Assembly: GCA_902523495.1 (NCBI GenBank)
Contig: CABYZU010000001.1
Coordinates: 1 to 64,000 of the forward strand
Reading direction: 5' to 3'
Origin: an uncultured Pelagibacteraceae bacterium
GTDB lineage: Bacteria; Pseudomonadota; Alphaproteobacteria; Pelagibacterales; Pelagibacteraceae
Length of the DNA stretch: 64,000 bases
The translations under genes and the position numbers were made by a program. This document shows positions 54,540 to 64,000 of the stretch, piece after piece; position 1 is the first letter of the stretch, and each line of letters starts with the position of its first letter. The notes beneath the pieces are model-generated. The model was not told where the DNA came from. It was given only the letters and a program-made list of their open reading frames with translations, and searched no databases.

Positions 54540-56197
54540 TAAATTTTCACCAAGTTAATATTAGCAAAAGGTTTTTTTCCAGTTTTTTCTTTTGCAAACT
54601 TACGGCTCATAATTTTAAGTGCATCTATTAAATTGTATTCTTGCTGTTTATTACCAAGTTTAAATTTTCTTGTTATCTTTTCAATTTCATCTTCTAGTTC
54701 ATATAAAAAATCATCTTTCTCATAAACCGGTAATCCCCTGAAGGAGATTATCGGACTATTATGGATATTTCCCTTTGGAGTAATTAAAATTGTTATTTCT
54801 AAATATCCATTACTACCTAAATTTCTTCTGTCTTTTATAGACTGTGAGTCCTCTTCAACACTAATATTACCGTCCAAATATAACCTTCCACTTGGTGCTT
54901 TATCGTAAACTTCTGGTTTATCTCCAGGATACAACTTTACAATATCTCCATTTTCAACCTGCACAGGGTGAGGGACCTGCATTTCTTTTGCAAAATTTAT
55001 ATGCTCTATCATATGCCTATGTTCTCCATGAACCGGTATAACACACTGTGGTTTAACCCATTGATACATATCTTTAAGATCCTCTCGATTTGGGTGCCCG
55101 GATACATGAATAAACTCAGTTTCTTCTGAAACTACCTCTATGCCATCCTTCACTAATTGGTTGTGAAGTTTATAAAGTTTTTTTTCATTACCTGGTATAA
55201 TTTTTGACGAAAAAATAACAGCGTCATCTTTTTCAATAAATACATCTGGATGAATGTAATTAGCAATTCTCATCATTGCTCCCATTGGTTCACCCTGACT
55301 ACCTGTACACAAATAAAGAATTTTATCTCTGGGAAAATTTTTTGCATCTCTAGGATCAATGGGCTCGATAGTATTTTTCAAATATCCACATTGTCTTGCA
55401 GCCTTATAGATTCTATGCATTGATCTTCCAACTAAAGATATCTGTCTTCCAGATTTTTCTGCACAATAGAAAGCTGTTTCCATTCTTGCAACATTAGATG
55501 CAAACGAGGTAATGATTACTCTTTTTTTAAATCTATTGACAATATTAAGTAAATTTTTTCTCACATCTAATTCTGATCCAGACCTTCCAGCACTAAAAAC
55601 ATTAGTTGAGTCACAAATCATTGCTAAAACACCCTCATTACCTATTTCTTTTAATCTTTTAGAATTGGTTTCATCACCAATTAATGGATTTGGATCAACT
55701 TTCCAATCTCCTGTATGTAAAATTACTCCAGCTGGAGTTTTAATTCTTAGACCATTAGGTTCTAATATTGAATGAGTTAAAGTGATGTATTCAATTTCAA
55801 ACTTTTCTAATGAAATATTTCCATTTAACTCAACAATTTTCAAATCTTTAGTGATATCAATATGCTTCTCTCTGAATTTTTCTTTTATCAAGACAGCAGT
55901 GAAAGGCGTAGCGTATATCTTACATTGAAGTTTTGGCCATAAATGAGCAATTGCGCCTATATGATCTTCATGAGCATGTGTTAAAACAATACCTAATAAA
56001 TTATCTTTACGCTCGACAATAAACCCTGGATCTGGATAAATTAAATCAATGCCTGGAATAGTATCATCAGCGAATGTTACACCTATGTCAACCATGATCC
56101 ATTTATGATCACCTGGTTGACCATAACCAAATAGATTCATGTTCATGCCAATTTCACCAGATCCGCCAAGGGGACAAAATAATAATTCTTCTTTCAT
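54539..56197 (-). CDS. rnj: Ribonuclease J
   Basis: Metallo-beta-lactamase/beta-CASP: LTHAHEDHIGAIAHL, HTGDWKVD, CDSTNVFSAGRSGSE, SGHPNREDLKDM. Confidence 0.93.
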   Translation of the reverse strand: MKEELLFCPLGGSGEIGMNMNLFGYGQPGDHKWIMVDIGVTFADDTIPGIDLIYPDPGFIVERKDNLLGIVLTHAHEDHIGAIAHLWPKLQCKIYATPFTAVLIKEKFREKHIDITKDLKIVELNGNISLEKFEIEYITLTHSILEPNGLRIKTPAGVILHTGDWKVDPNPLIGDETNSKRLKEIGNEGVLAMICDSTNVFSAGRSGSELDVRKNLLNIVNRFKKRVIITSFASNVARMETAFYCAEKSGRQISLVGRSMHRIYKAARQCGYLKNTIEPIDPRDAKNFPRDKILYLCTGSQGEPMGAMMRIANYIHPDVFIEKDDAVIFSSKIIPGNEKKLYKLHNQLVKDGIEVVSEETEFIHVSGHPNREDLKDMYQWVKPQCVIPVHGEHRHMIEHINFAKEMQVPHPVQVENGDIVKLYPGDKPEVYDKAPSGRLYLDGNISVEEDSQSIKDRRNLGSNGYLEITILITPKGNIHNSPIISFRGLPVYEKDDFLYELEDEIEKITRKFKLGNKQQEYNLIDALKIMSRKFAKEKTGKKPFANINLVKI

Positions 56198-56944
56198 TTA
56201 ATTTATTAACTTAGAGATCTTAATGAGACCATTGATTGTAATATCTTTATTTTCAATTACTTTAGCCTTTATGGATTTTTTAAATAAGTTAGAAAACCCA
56301 CCTGTAATAATTATCTTGTACTTTTTTTTAGTTTCTTTCTTAATCAAATTAATAATATTGTCAATTAAACCAGCATAGCCCCAAAAAAAACCTGATCTTA
56401 CAGCTGTATTAGTGTCAACTCCAATCACCTTCTTTACCTTTTTTAAATTAATCTTCGGAATCAAAGAGGCCCTATCAGACAAAGAATTTAATGAAATATT
56501 AACACCAGGAGCAATAACACCTCCATTGTATGTTTTTCCTGTAATTACATCAAATGTGGTAGCAGTCCCAAAATCTAATATTATAAAATTATCTTTATTA
56601 TTCACCAAGCTGATAGCATTAGCAAGTCTATCAGAACCTACTTGTTTGAAATTTACATTTATTTTTAGGACAGACTTTAAATTAAGTTCTTTAATTTCAT
56701 AACACTTAATTTTGGTTTTTTTAGATATAAATTTCTTAATTAATTGAAAATTTTTAGGAACAACGCTGCAAAATAATATTTTTTTTATATTTCTAAAATC
56801 AGTTGTTAATATCTTAAATTTTTTGTTCAAAATTAGTTTTGTTATACCCCTAGAAGACAAATTAGTTTTATTCACAATTTTACCTTCTTGATTTACTAAA
56901 AATATTTTAATTTCAGAGTTACCTATATCACCTAAAATTAACAT
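56198..56944 (-). CDS. coaX: Type III pantothenate kinase
   Basis: LILGDIGNSEIKIFL, GSDRLANAISLV, ILDFGTATTFDVI, GGVIAPGVNISLNSL. Confidence 0.93.
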   Translation of the reverse strand: MLILGDIGNSEIKIFLVNQEGKIVNKTNLSSRGITKLILNKKFKILTTDFRNIKKILFCSVVPKNFQLIKKFISKKTKIKCYEIKELNLKSVLKINVNFKQVGSDRLANAISLVNNKDNFIILDFGTATTFDVITGKTYNGGVIAPGVNISLNSLSDRASLIPKINLKKVKKVIGVDTNTAVRSGFFWGYAGLIDNIINLIKKETKKKYKIIITGGFSNLFKKSIKAKVIENKDITINGLIKISKLIN

Positions 56945-56947
56945 ATT

Positions 56948-57490
56948 TTATACATATCTCTTTCTAAGAAATTTTTTTAAATTATTTTCAAAAATTTTTT
57001 TTAATTTAATCTCTATTTTTGTTTTTGAAATCTTTTTATTAATATGCAGACTAAGATGAGTTGTTGGATAATTCTTTATAACTGGACTTTTAATTAAATT
57101 TATTCCAATTCCAACTATCAAATATTTATTATTAAATTTGTTTACAGTCTCTTGTAATATGCCACAGATTTTTTTTTTTTTAATCATTAAATCGTTAGGA
57201 CTTTTAAAAGAAATCTTATTTTTGTAATAATGGGAAATACATTTTTTCACTATTAAGCAATTTGCTTTAGTTAATTTTTTTAGAGAAATATTGAAATTCT
57301 TAAGATTATAAAAAAAACTTACAAACAAGTTTCCTTTATATGAAATCCATTTTTTTCCATATTGACCTCGCCCATTGATTTGAGAATTTGATAAGATCAT
57401 TCCATACTCATAATTATATTTTTTGATAATTCTAATAGCAGTATTGTTTGTGCTTTTTACTTTGTTAAACCTAAACACTTTAAACTTCAT
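56948..57490 (-). CDS. birA: Biotin--[acetyl-CoA-carboxylase] ligase
   Basis: KSTNNTAIRI, NGRGQYGKKWISYKGNLFVSF, KSPNDLMI, CGILQE, GIGINL; no N-terminal HTH. Confidence 0.88.
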   Translation of the reverse strand: MKFKVFRFNKVKSTNNTAIRIIKKYNYEYGMILSNSQINGRGQYGKKWISYKGNLFVSFFYNLKNFNISLKKLTKANCLIVKKCISHYYKNKISFKSPNDLMIKKKKICGILQETVNKFNNKYLIVGIGINLIKSPVIKNYPTTHLSLHINKKISKTKIEIKLKKIFENNLKKFLRKRYV

Positions 57491-58908
57491 TAAATTATAT
57501 TAATTTTTGAAACAGCATCAATCAATTGACTCGGGAAAATAAAGTAAATCAAAATAATTAATGTTGAAAGACTTAAAGAAAATTTAAGCCATAAACCGTG
57601 ATCTTTGTCATAGCTTTCCTTTTCTTCATCAAAATACATAATCTTAATAATTCGTAAATAATAAAATGCTGCAACCACTGTAGATAATAATCCAACTATA
57701 GCTAAAAAATACATAGATTGTTCAATAACAGATTTAAAAATATAAAATTTTGCAAAAAAACCTGCTAGTGGAGGAATACCTGCTAGAGAAAATAAAATTA
57801 CAAGTAATGAAAGAGATAATAGAGGATGATTTTTGGATAATCCTGATAAATCCTCAATTTTTTCATAATAAACATTATTTCTTTTCATCATTAATAAACA
57901 TGAAAAAAAACCAAGATTCATAATAATATAAATAGTTATATAAATAACTGAACTTTGTATTCCGTCATTTGATCCCGTAGCCAAGCCAGCCAAAGCATAC
58001 CCGATATGACTAATCGAGCTATAAGCTATAAGTCTTTTAAGATTTTTTTGTCCTATCGCAGCTATAGCACCAAAAAGCATGGAAGCAATAGATAAAAAAA
58101 CTAAAATCATTTGCCATTGATCAATAAGATTTAAAAAGGGAACATAAAGAAATCTTATAAAAACTGTTAATGCAGCTATTTTGGGCACCATAGTAAAAAA
58201 TAATGTTACTGACGTTGGTGAACCCTCATAAACATCGGGAGCCCACATATGAAATGGCACGGCTGAAATTTTAAACGCCAAACCTACCAAAATAAAAACT
58301 ATCCCAAAGGTTAAGGCATATTCATTAGCATTAAATTGGCTAGCAATTACATTAAAGTTAGTTGAACCTGTAAAGCCATAAATAAGTGAACAACCATATA
58401 ACAACAATCCTGATGATAATGCACTTAAAACAAAATATTTCAATCCTGCCTCTGATGACTTTAATTGATCTCGATTAAATGTTGCTAAAACATATAAAGC
58501 TAAAGATTGAAGCTCTAAACCCATATAAAAAACAATTAAGTCATTTGAGCTAATCATCACCATCATACCTAACACAGAACTTAAAATCAAAATTGGATAT
58601 TCAATTTTAAAAATTTTAAATGTCTTTAGGTAACTTGATGAAATTAACAAAACCACAAAAGCAGCTATTAAAGTAATTATTTTCATAAATGAGGATAAGT
58701 AATCTATGACAATACTTTTATTAAATAAAGTTCTTTGGTCAACACCAAGAGTTTCGTTAAATGTAATAACTGCTGTAATTAATAAAACTAATAATGAAAG
58801 ATTATGAACTATTTTTGAGCCATCTTTTTTAAAAACTCCTAAGATAAGTAAAAACATTATTGATAAAGAAATAAAAATCTCTGGAAATATTAATTCAATA
58901 TTATTCAT
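57490..58908 (-). CDS. nuoN: NADH-quinone oxidoreductase subunit N
   Basis: Proton_antipo_M family; last gene of the nuo cluster. Confidence 0.94.
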   Translation of the reverse strand: MNNIELIFPEIFISLSIMFLLILGVFKKDGSKIVHNLSLLVLLITAVITFNETLGVDQRTLFNKSIVIDYLSSFMKIITLIAAFVVLLISSSYLKTFKIFKIEYPILILSSVLGMMVMISSNDLIVFYMGLELQSLALYVLATFNRDQLKSSEAGLKYFVLSALSSGLLLYGCSLIYGFTGSTNFNVIASQFNANEYALTFGIVFILVGLAFKISAVPFHMWAPDVYEGSPTSVTLFFTMVPKIAALTVFIRFLYVPFLNLIDQWQMILVFLSIASMLFGAIAAIGQKNLKRLIAYSSISHIGYALAGLATGSNDGIQSSVIYITIYIIMNLGFFSCLLMMKRNNVYYEKIEDLSGLSKNHPLLSLSLLVILFSLAGIPPLAGFFAKFYIFKSVIEQSMYFLAIVGLLSTVVAAFYYLRIIKIMYFDEEKESYDKDHGLWLKFSLSLSTLIILIYFIFPSQLIDAVSKINII

Positions 58909-60389
58909 TATTTGCTCGCTAAATTATAATTATATTTATTAATCAAATCGTTTATTGAAACTTCAATAGTATTTATTAATGGTTCGGGATAAAAACCAAA
59001 ATATAAAGTTGGAATTGCTAAACAAGTAAGTGTAAATGCTTCTGATTTATTCAAATCAATCATTTTTTTTAATTCTGTATTAATTAACTTTCCAAATATA
59101 ACTCTTTTATATAGCCAAAGCATATATGCTGCTCCGATAATAACTCCTAAACTAGCTAATACTGCCACTAAAAAATTATCTTTAAAAGCTGCCATTAAAA
59201 TCAAAAATTCACCAACGAAACCACTTGTGCCTGGTAACCCTAAAGCAGCTAAAGTAAACAACATAAATAGAACTGCATATTTTGGAATAATAGTTACAAT
59301 ACCGCCATAAGTTGTAATTAGTCTCGAATGCATTCGGTCATAGACTACACCTACACATAAAAATAAGGCGGCTGACACAAGGCCATGACTTATCATTTGA
59401 ATTATACTGCCCTCAATACCTTGTTGTTGTATGGTAAAAATTCCTAAAGTAACAAACCCCATATGAGCAACAGAGGAGTAGGCAATTAATTTTTTCATGT
59501 CATCTTGCATCAAAGCAATTAATGATGTGAAAATAATTGCTATCACACTTAATGTGTAAATTAAGGGAGTAAAAATATCTGAAGCAGACGGAAAAAGGCC
59601 TAACGAAAATCTTATAAAACCATAACCTGCCATTTTAAGCAAAATAGCGGCTAGTAAAACCGACCCTGCTGTTGGAGCTTCAACATGTGCATCTGGTAAC
59701 CAAGTATGGACCGGCCACATTGGTGTTTTTACCGCAAAAGAACTAAAGAAAGCAAGCCACAAAAGGTTTTGATATTTGACATCGATACCTAAATCATAAA
59801 GTTGAGTAACATCTGTAGTTCCTGTAATCCAGTAAATCGAAATTATAGCTACCAACATCAAAACTGAACCTAAAAGAGTGAATAAAAAAAACTTAAAAGC
59901 AGAGTAAACTCTTCTAGAACCGCCCCAAATTCCAATGATTAAAAACATCGGAATTAATCCAGCCTCAAAAAATAAATAAAAAACTACAAGATCTAATGAA
60001 CAAAAAACGCCAATCATGAAAGTTTCCATGATTAAAATAGCTATCAAGAATTCATTAAGTCTGCTTTTGATAGAATTATTTACTGAAATTATACATAGTG
60101 GGGTAATAAATGTTGTGAGAATTATAAAGAGTATTGAAATTCCATCAACTCCTACTTTGTAATTAATTAAATCTTTAATCCAAACTCTATCCTCAACAAA
60201 TTGAAATTCTGATGTGGTTTGATCAAATAAAATCCATAAATAAAGAGAAAGAAAAAAAGTTACAAGAGATGTAAATAAAGCAACATATTTAACAGTAATT
60301 TTATTGTCATTACTACTTCGTGTAAAAAATAAAAATAACGCTCCAATAAAAGGTAGAAGTATTAATGATGACAGAATTGGAAAGTTCAT
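58908..60389 (-). CDS. nuoM: NADH-quinone oxidoreductase subunit M
   Basis: FFSSFAVKTPMWPVHTWLPDAHVEAPTAGSVLLAAILLKMAGYG. Confidence 0.95.
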   Translation of the reverse strand: MNFPILSSLILLPFIGALFLFFTRSSNDNKITVKYVALFTSLVTFFLSLYLWILFDQTTSEFQFVEDRVWIKDLINYKVGVDGISILFIILTTFITPLCIISVNNSIKSRLNEFLIAILIMETFMIGVFCSLDLVVFYLFFEAGLIPMFLIIGIWGGSRRVYSAFKFFLFTLLGSVLMLVAIISIYWITGTTDVTQLYDLGIDVKYQNLLWLAFFSSFAVKTPMWPVHTWLPDAHVEAPTAGSVLLAAILLKMAGYGFIRFSLGLFPSASDIFTPLIYTLSVIAIIFTSLIALMQDDMKKLIAYSSVAHMGFVTLGIFTIQQQGIEGSIIQMISHGLVSAALFLCVGVVYDRMHSRLITTYGGIVTIIPKYAVLFMLFTLAALGLPGTSGFVGEFLILMAAFKDNFLVAVLASLGVIIGAAYMLWLYKRVIFGKLINTELKKMIDLNKSEAFTLTCLAIPTLYFGFYPEPLINTIEVSINDLINKYNYNLASK

Positions 60390-62302
60390 TATCTTATAAT
60401 TAAGAATGTTAAAAAAGCAGAAAAACCAAGTAACATTATAAATGCATACTGATATATATATCCACTTTGAAATTTATTAGCTTTAAAAGAAAATTTCTTT
60501 ATTATACTCGCTATACCATCAGGACCAAAACCATCAATTATCTTTACATCAAAAAATTTCCATAGAAAAAGACCAATTTTTTTTGAGGAATTTACAATCA
60601 AAACATCATAAATTTCATCAAAGTACCATTTATTTAACAAAAATTCGTGTAAAGGCTTATTTATACTTGCCATTTGATGTGGTAAATTTTTATTTTTTAC
60701 AAACAAATAGTAGGCTAATGGTATCGATAAAATCACTAATGTTGGGGTTAATAATAAAAACCATAACGGTGGGTGATCTGCACTTAATGGTTCTAAAAAG
60801 AATATTGACTCTTTCCAAAAATTATTAATTCCCTCATAACCTATAAATAAATCTTTGAAAACAAATCCAGCAAAAATTGCTCCTATAGATAATATCACCA
60901 AAGGTATTATCATGACAAATGGTGACTCATGCGTCTCATCAATTTTAATTTCCTTGTTGTTGTACTGTCCATGGAAAGTTTTAAACATCAGTCTCCAAGA
61001 ATAGATTGAAGTTAAAAAAGCTGTAAATATTCCTATTCCAGCAGCATAGTAGCCAGTGGTAGTACCGCTTAAATATGCGAATTCTATAATTGCATCCTTA
61101 GAATAAAAACCAGATAACAAAGGAAAGCCTGTTAAAGCTAAAGTTCCTATTATCATTAATGTGTAAGTATACGGTAATCGTTTCCACACTCCACCCATGT
61201 TATTTATATTTTGCTCATCTTTAAATGCATGTATTACGGATCCAGATCCTAAAAATAACAATGCTTTAAAAAATGCATGTGTGAATAAATGAAACATCGC
61301 AACGTTATATGCACCTACGCCAGCTGCAAAAAACATATAACCTAATTGACTACATGTGGAATAAGCTATGATCTTTTTTATATCTGTTTGGACTAAAGCT
61401 ACACTCGCCGCAAAAAAAGCGGTACTCATACCAATTATGGTAACAATGTTTAAAGCTAATTCTGAATATTCATATATTGGTGAACATCTTACAACTAGAA
61501 AAACTCCTGCTGTAACCATAGTAGCTGCATGGATAAGAGCTGAAACTGGAGTTGGTCCCTCCATTGCATCTGGTAACCAAGTATGTAAAAAAATTTGAGC
61601 TGATTTACCCATAGCACCAATGAACAATAGTATACAAATTAAATTTATGGCGTTAATTTGAATACCTAAAAAGCTGAGTTCTTCATCTTTAACCGTTGAG
61701 ATTTGATCAAAAACCTCCATATAGTTAACTGTGCCAAATAAATAAAAAATTAAGAATATACCAAGAGCAAAACCAAAATCTCCCACTCTATTTACTACGA
61801 ATGCTTTAATTGCTGCTGCATTTGCAGATTCTTTTTTGAACCAAAACCCAATCAAAAAGTATGAACAAAGACCTACTCCTTCCCAGCCAAAAAATAATTG
61901 AATAAAATTGTCAGCTGTTACCAACATTAACATCGCAAAAGTAAATAGCGATAAGTATGCCATAAATCTTGGTTTGTGAGGGTCATGGGACATATATCCA
62001 ATTGAATAGATATGAACCAATGCAGAAATAAAAGTTACAACAACCAACATTACTGCAGATAATGCATCTATTTTCATAGACCAATTTACCTGTAATGATC
62101 CAGAATTAATCCATTTGGCGATTATTATATTTTCTTCATATTGATTAACAATTACTTCATACAATACTAAAGCTGAAATAATTGCTGATATAGATACTAA
62201 TAAGCTAGTAACAATTTCTGAATTTCTGTCTCCTATAAACTTACCAAAGAAACCGGATATAATTGCAGCGATTAGTGGTAACGCAATTATTGAAATTTCC
62301 AT
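60389..62302 (-). CDS. nuoL: NADH-quinone oxidoreductase subunit L
   Basis: WEGVGLCSYFLIGFW, AQIFLHTWLPDAMEGPTPVSALIHAATMVTAGVFLV. Confidence 0.96.
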   Translation of the reverse strand: MEISIIALPLIAAIISGFFGKFIGDRNSEIVTSLLVSISAIISALVLYEVIVNQYEENIIIAKWINSGSLQVNWSMKIDALSAVMLVVVTFISALVHIYSIGYMSHDPHKPRFMAYLSLFTFAMLMLVTADNFIQLFFGWEGVGLCSYFLIGFWFKKESANAAAIKAFVVNRVGDFGFALGIFLIFYLFGTVNYMEVFDQISTVKDEELSFLGIQINAINLICILLFIGAMGKSAQIFLHTWLPDAMEGPTPVSALIHAATMVTAGVFLVVRCSPIYEYSELALNIVTIIGMSTAFFAASVALVQTDIKKIIAYSTCSQLGYMFFAAGVGAYNVAMFHLFTHAFFKALLFLGSGSVIHAFKDEQNINNMGGVWKRLPYTYTLMIIGTLALTGFPLLSGFYSKDAIIEFAYLSGTTTGYYAAGIGIFTAFLTSIYSWRLMFKTFHGQYNNKEIKIDETHESPFVMIIPLVILSIGAIFAGFVFKDLFIGYEGINNFWKESIFFLEPLSADHPPLWFLLLTPTLVILSIPLAYYLFVKNKNLPHQMASINKPLHEFLLNKWYFDEIYDVLIVNSSKKIGLFLWKFFDVKIIDGFGPDGIASIIKKFSFKANKFQSGYIYQYAFIMLLGFSAFLTFLIIR

Positions 62303-62303
62303 T

Positions 62304-62615
62304 TTATCCTTTTAATTTATCTATTTCCTCGACCCGGATAGTTCCAGCATTACGGTAATAGACTACTATTATTGCAAGACCTATTGCTGCTTCTGCTGCG
62401 GCTACAGTTAAAATAAACAATGTAAAAACTTGACCCGTTAAATCGTCAAGATATATTGAAAATGATACTAGATTGATATTTACAGCTAAGAGAATTAATT
62501 CAATACTCATCAAAATCACTATAATATTTTTTCGATTTAAAAAAATTCCAATAACTCCAATACTAAAAATTACCGCACCTAAAGTTAGATAATGACCTAA
62601 ACCAATATCAGTCAT
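62304..62615 (-). CDS. nuoK: NADH-quinone oxidoreductase subunit K
   Basis: [16 protein letters not shown]-like segment ([21 protein letters not shown]); start set at [10 protein letters not shown] (62615). Confidence 0.93.
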   Translation of the reverse strand: MTDIGLGHYLTLGAVIFSIGVIGIFLNRKNIIVILMSIELILLAVNINLVSFSIYLDDLTGQVFTLFILTVAAAEAAIGLAIIVVYYRNAGTIRVEEIDKLKG

Positions 62616-63240
62616 CAATCTTAACTCCCTGATTAGAGGGAACATCCAAAACCTCAACTCCCTCTGATCTTTCCCTAGAAATTTGTTTCAAGTAGCTTTG
62701 TGTCTTAACTCCCTCTCTTTGTCTAAATGTAAGAACAATTGCGCCTATCATTGCAATTAATAAGACCATTCCACTTATTTGAAAAATATGAATATAATCT
62801 GTATACAAAACTTGACCTAATGAGTGGGTATTACTAATTTCATTAGAAACTTTAGAAATAGTAGGATTAAGCAATTCAGGTTTGTATTTCCATCCACCTA
62901 CAACAATTATTAATTCAAAAAATATTATTGTACTTATTATTAAGCCTACTGGAATGTGACCAGAGTTTTGTTTGGAGATAAACCATTGATTTTTTTGTTG
63001 AGCAACGTTTAACATCATCACAACAAACAAGAATAATACTGCAACTGCACCGACGTAAACAATCAGCATTATCATTCCTAGAAACTCTGCTCCAATCATT
63101 ATAAATAGACATGAAATACTTATAAAATCTAAAATTAAAAAAAAAACAGAATGAACAGTATTTTTTGAAACCGTGACCATTATAGCTGAAATAACTGCAA
63201 TAATTGAAAAAGCATAAAAAAATATTGCATGTGCCATCAT
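62608..63240 (-). CDS. nuoJ: NADH-quinone oxidoreductase subunit J
   Basis: [28 protein letters not shown]. Confidence 0.94.
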   Translation of the reverse strand: MMAHAIFFYAFSIIAVISAIMVTVSKNTVHSVFFLILDFISISCLFIMIGAEFLGMIMLIVYVGAVAVLFLFVVMMLNVAQQKNQWFISKQNSGHIPVGLIISTIIFFELIIVVGGWKYKPELLNPTISKVSNEISNTHSLGQVLYTDYIHIFQISGMVLLIAMIGAIVLTFRQREGVKTQSYLKQISRERSEGVEVLDVPSNQGVKIDD

Positions 63241-63244
63241 AAAT

Positions 63245-63730
63245 TTATCTGTAAGGATTATCTGATTTTATATTCGCCGCTAAAATATTTTCCCATCTAT
63301 CACCGTTATCAAGTAATTTTTCTTTAGTATAGTAAAGCTCTTCTCTTGTTTCTGTTGAAAATTCAAAATTTGGACCTTGCACAATTGCATCTACTGGACA
63401 AGATTCTTCACATAAACCACAATAGATGCACTTCATCATATCGATATCGTATCGTGTAGTTTTTCTACTTCCATCAGATCTTTGAGCTGACTCGATTGTA
63501 ATAGCTTGTGCTGGACATACAGCCTCGCATAATTTGCATGCTATACATCTTTCCTCACCATTTGGATATCGCCTTAACGCATGTTCGCCTCTAAATCTTG
63601 GACTAATTTTCCCTTTTTCAAAAGGATAATTAATTGTTTTTTTTGACTTAAACATTTCTTTTAAAGCAATAAGTAAGCCAGTAACAAAATCGACCATTAA
63701 TATTGTTTTAAAAAATCTTGTAATTTTCAT
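63245..63730 (-). CDS. nuoI: NADH-quinone oxidoreductase subunit I
   Basis: Two 4Fe-4S motifs: [12 protein letters not shown] and [12 protein letters not shown]. Confidence 0.97.
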   Translation of the reverse strand: MKITRFFKTILMVDFVTGLLIALKEMFKSKKTINYPFEKGKISPRFRGEHALRRYPNGEERCIACKLCEAVCPAQAITIESAQRSDGSRKTTRYDIDMMKCIYCGLCEESCPVDAIVQGPNFEFSTETREELYYTKEKLLDNGDRWENILAANIKSDNPYR

Positions 63731-64000
63731 TTAAATTGTAGGCAAAAGGTTAAAATAAAACAGATAACTCGCAGTCAAAACTACATAAATTAATGATAAT
63801 GGAAGAAATATTTTCCAGCCTAATCGCATGAGTTGATCATACCTATATCTTGGTACAACTGCTTTTACTAGAGCAAACAATATAAATAACAATAATATTT
63901 TGAAAGTTAACCATATAGCTCCAGGTATCAAATTAAATGGATATATATCGATAGGTGAAAGCCATCCCCCTAAAAATAAAATTGAGCCTAAAGCACACAT
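63731..64000 (-). CDS. nuoH: NADH-quinone oxidoreductase subunit H, C-terminal part (5' end outside window)
   Basis: [39 protein letters not shown], typical NuoH C-terminus; runs to the window edge. Confidence 0.93.
   Translation of the reverse strand: MCALGSILFLGGWLSPIDIYPFNLIPGAIWLTFKILLLFILFALVKAVVPRYRYDQLMRLGWKIFLPLSLIYVVLTASYLFYFNLLPTI

Noticed and set aside
54539-56197. RNase J in a proteobacterium as possible horizontal gene
   Set aside because: RNase J between coaX and proS is common in alphaproteobacteria; ordinary vertical context.

Overview
AT-rich, very compact bacterial chromosome segment. Gene content, gene order and codon/amino-acid bias (Lys/Ile/Asn-rich) fit an alphaproteobacterium of the SAR11 / Candidatus Pelagibacter type; this assignment is inference, as no 16S is present. 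The window is mostly conserved core genome: an Anbu-type peptidase (5' truncated), an AqpS-like aquaporin, a PiT-like membrane protein, manC-ilvD-valS, three tRNAs (Cys, Asn, Arg), an XRE regulator, the aapJQMP amino-acid ABC transporter, trkH-trkA-ntrX-ntrY, ispDF-pgpA-cinA(C-term), ratA-lipA-ftsB-eno-kdsA-pyrG-secG-tpiA, a PpiD-like protein with trpEGDC, lexA, gltX, lpxB-lpxI-lpxA-lpxD-fabZ-skp-bamA-dxr-cdsA-uppS-frr-tsf-rpsB, dnaE-lolD-lolC/E-proS-DUF1467-rnj-coaX-birA, and nuoN-M-L-K-J-I-H (nuoH truncated). I see no mobile elements, CRISPR arrays, prophage or clear defence island. The most notable signals are a structured, possibly pseudoknotted leader upstream of rpsB, paired SOS-box-like sites upstream of lexA, a PpiD-like protein that seems to lack its parvulin domain, an NtrX with a degenerate sigma54-activator core, a perfect terminator hairpin between aapJ and aapQ, a divergent PiT-like transporter, and several genes missing from otherwise standard alphaproteobacterial gene strings. 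I do not see convincing evidence of a completely new multi-gene system.
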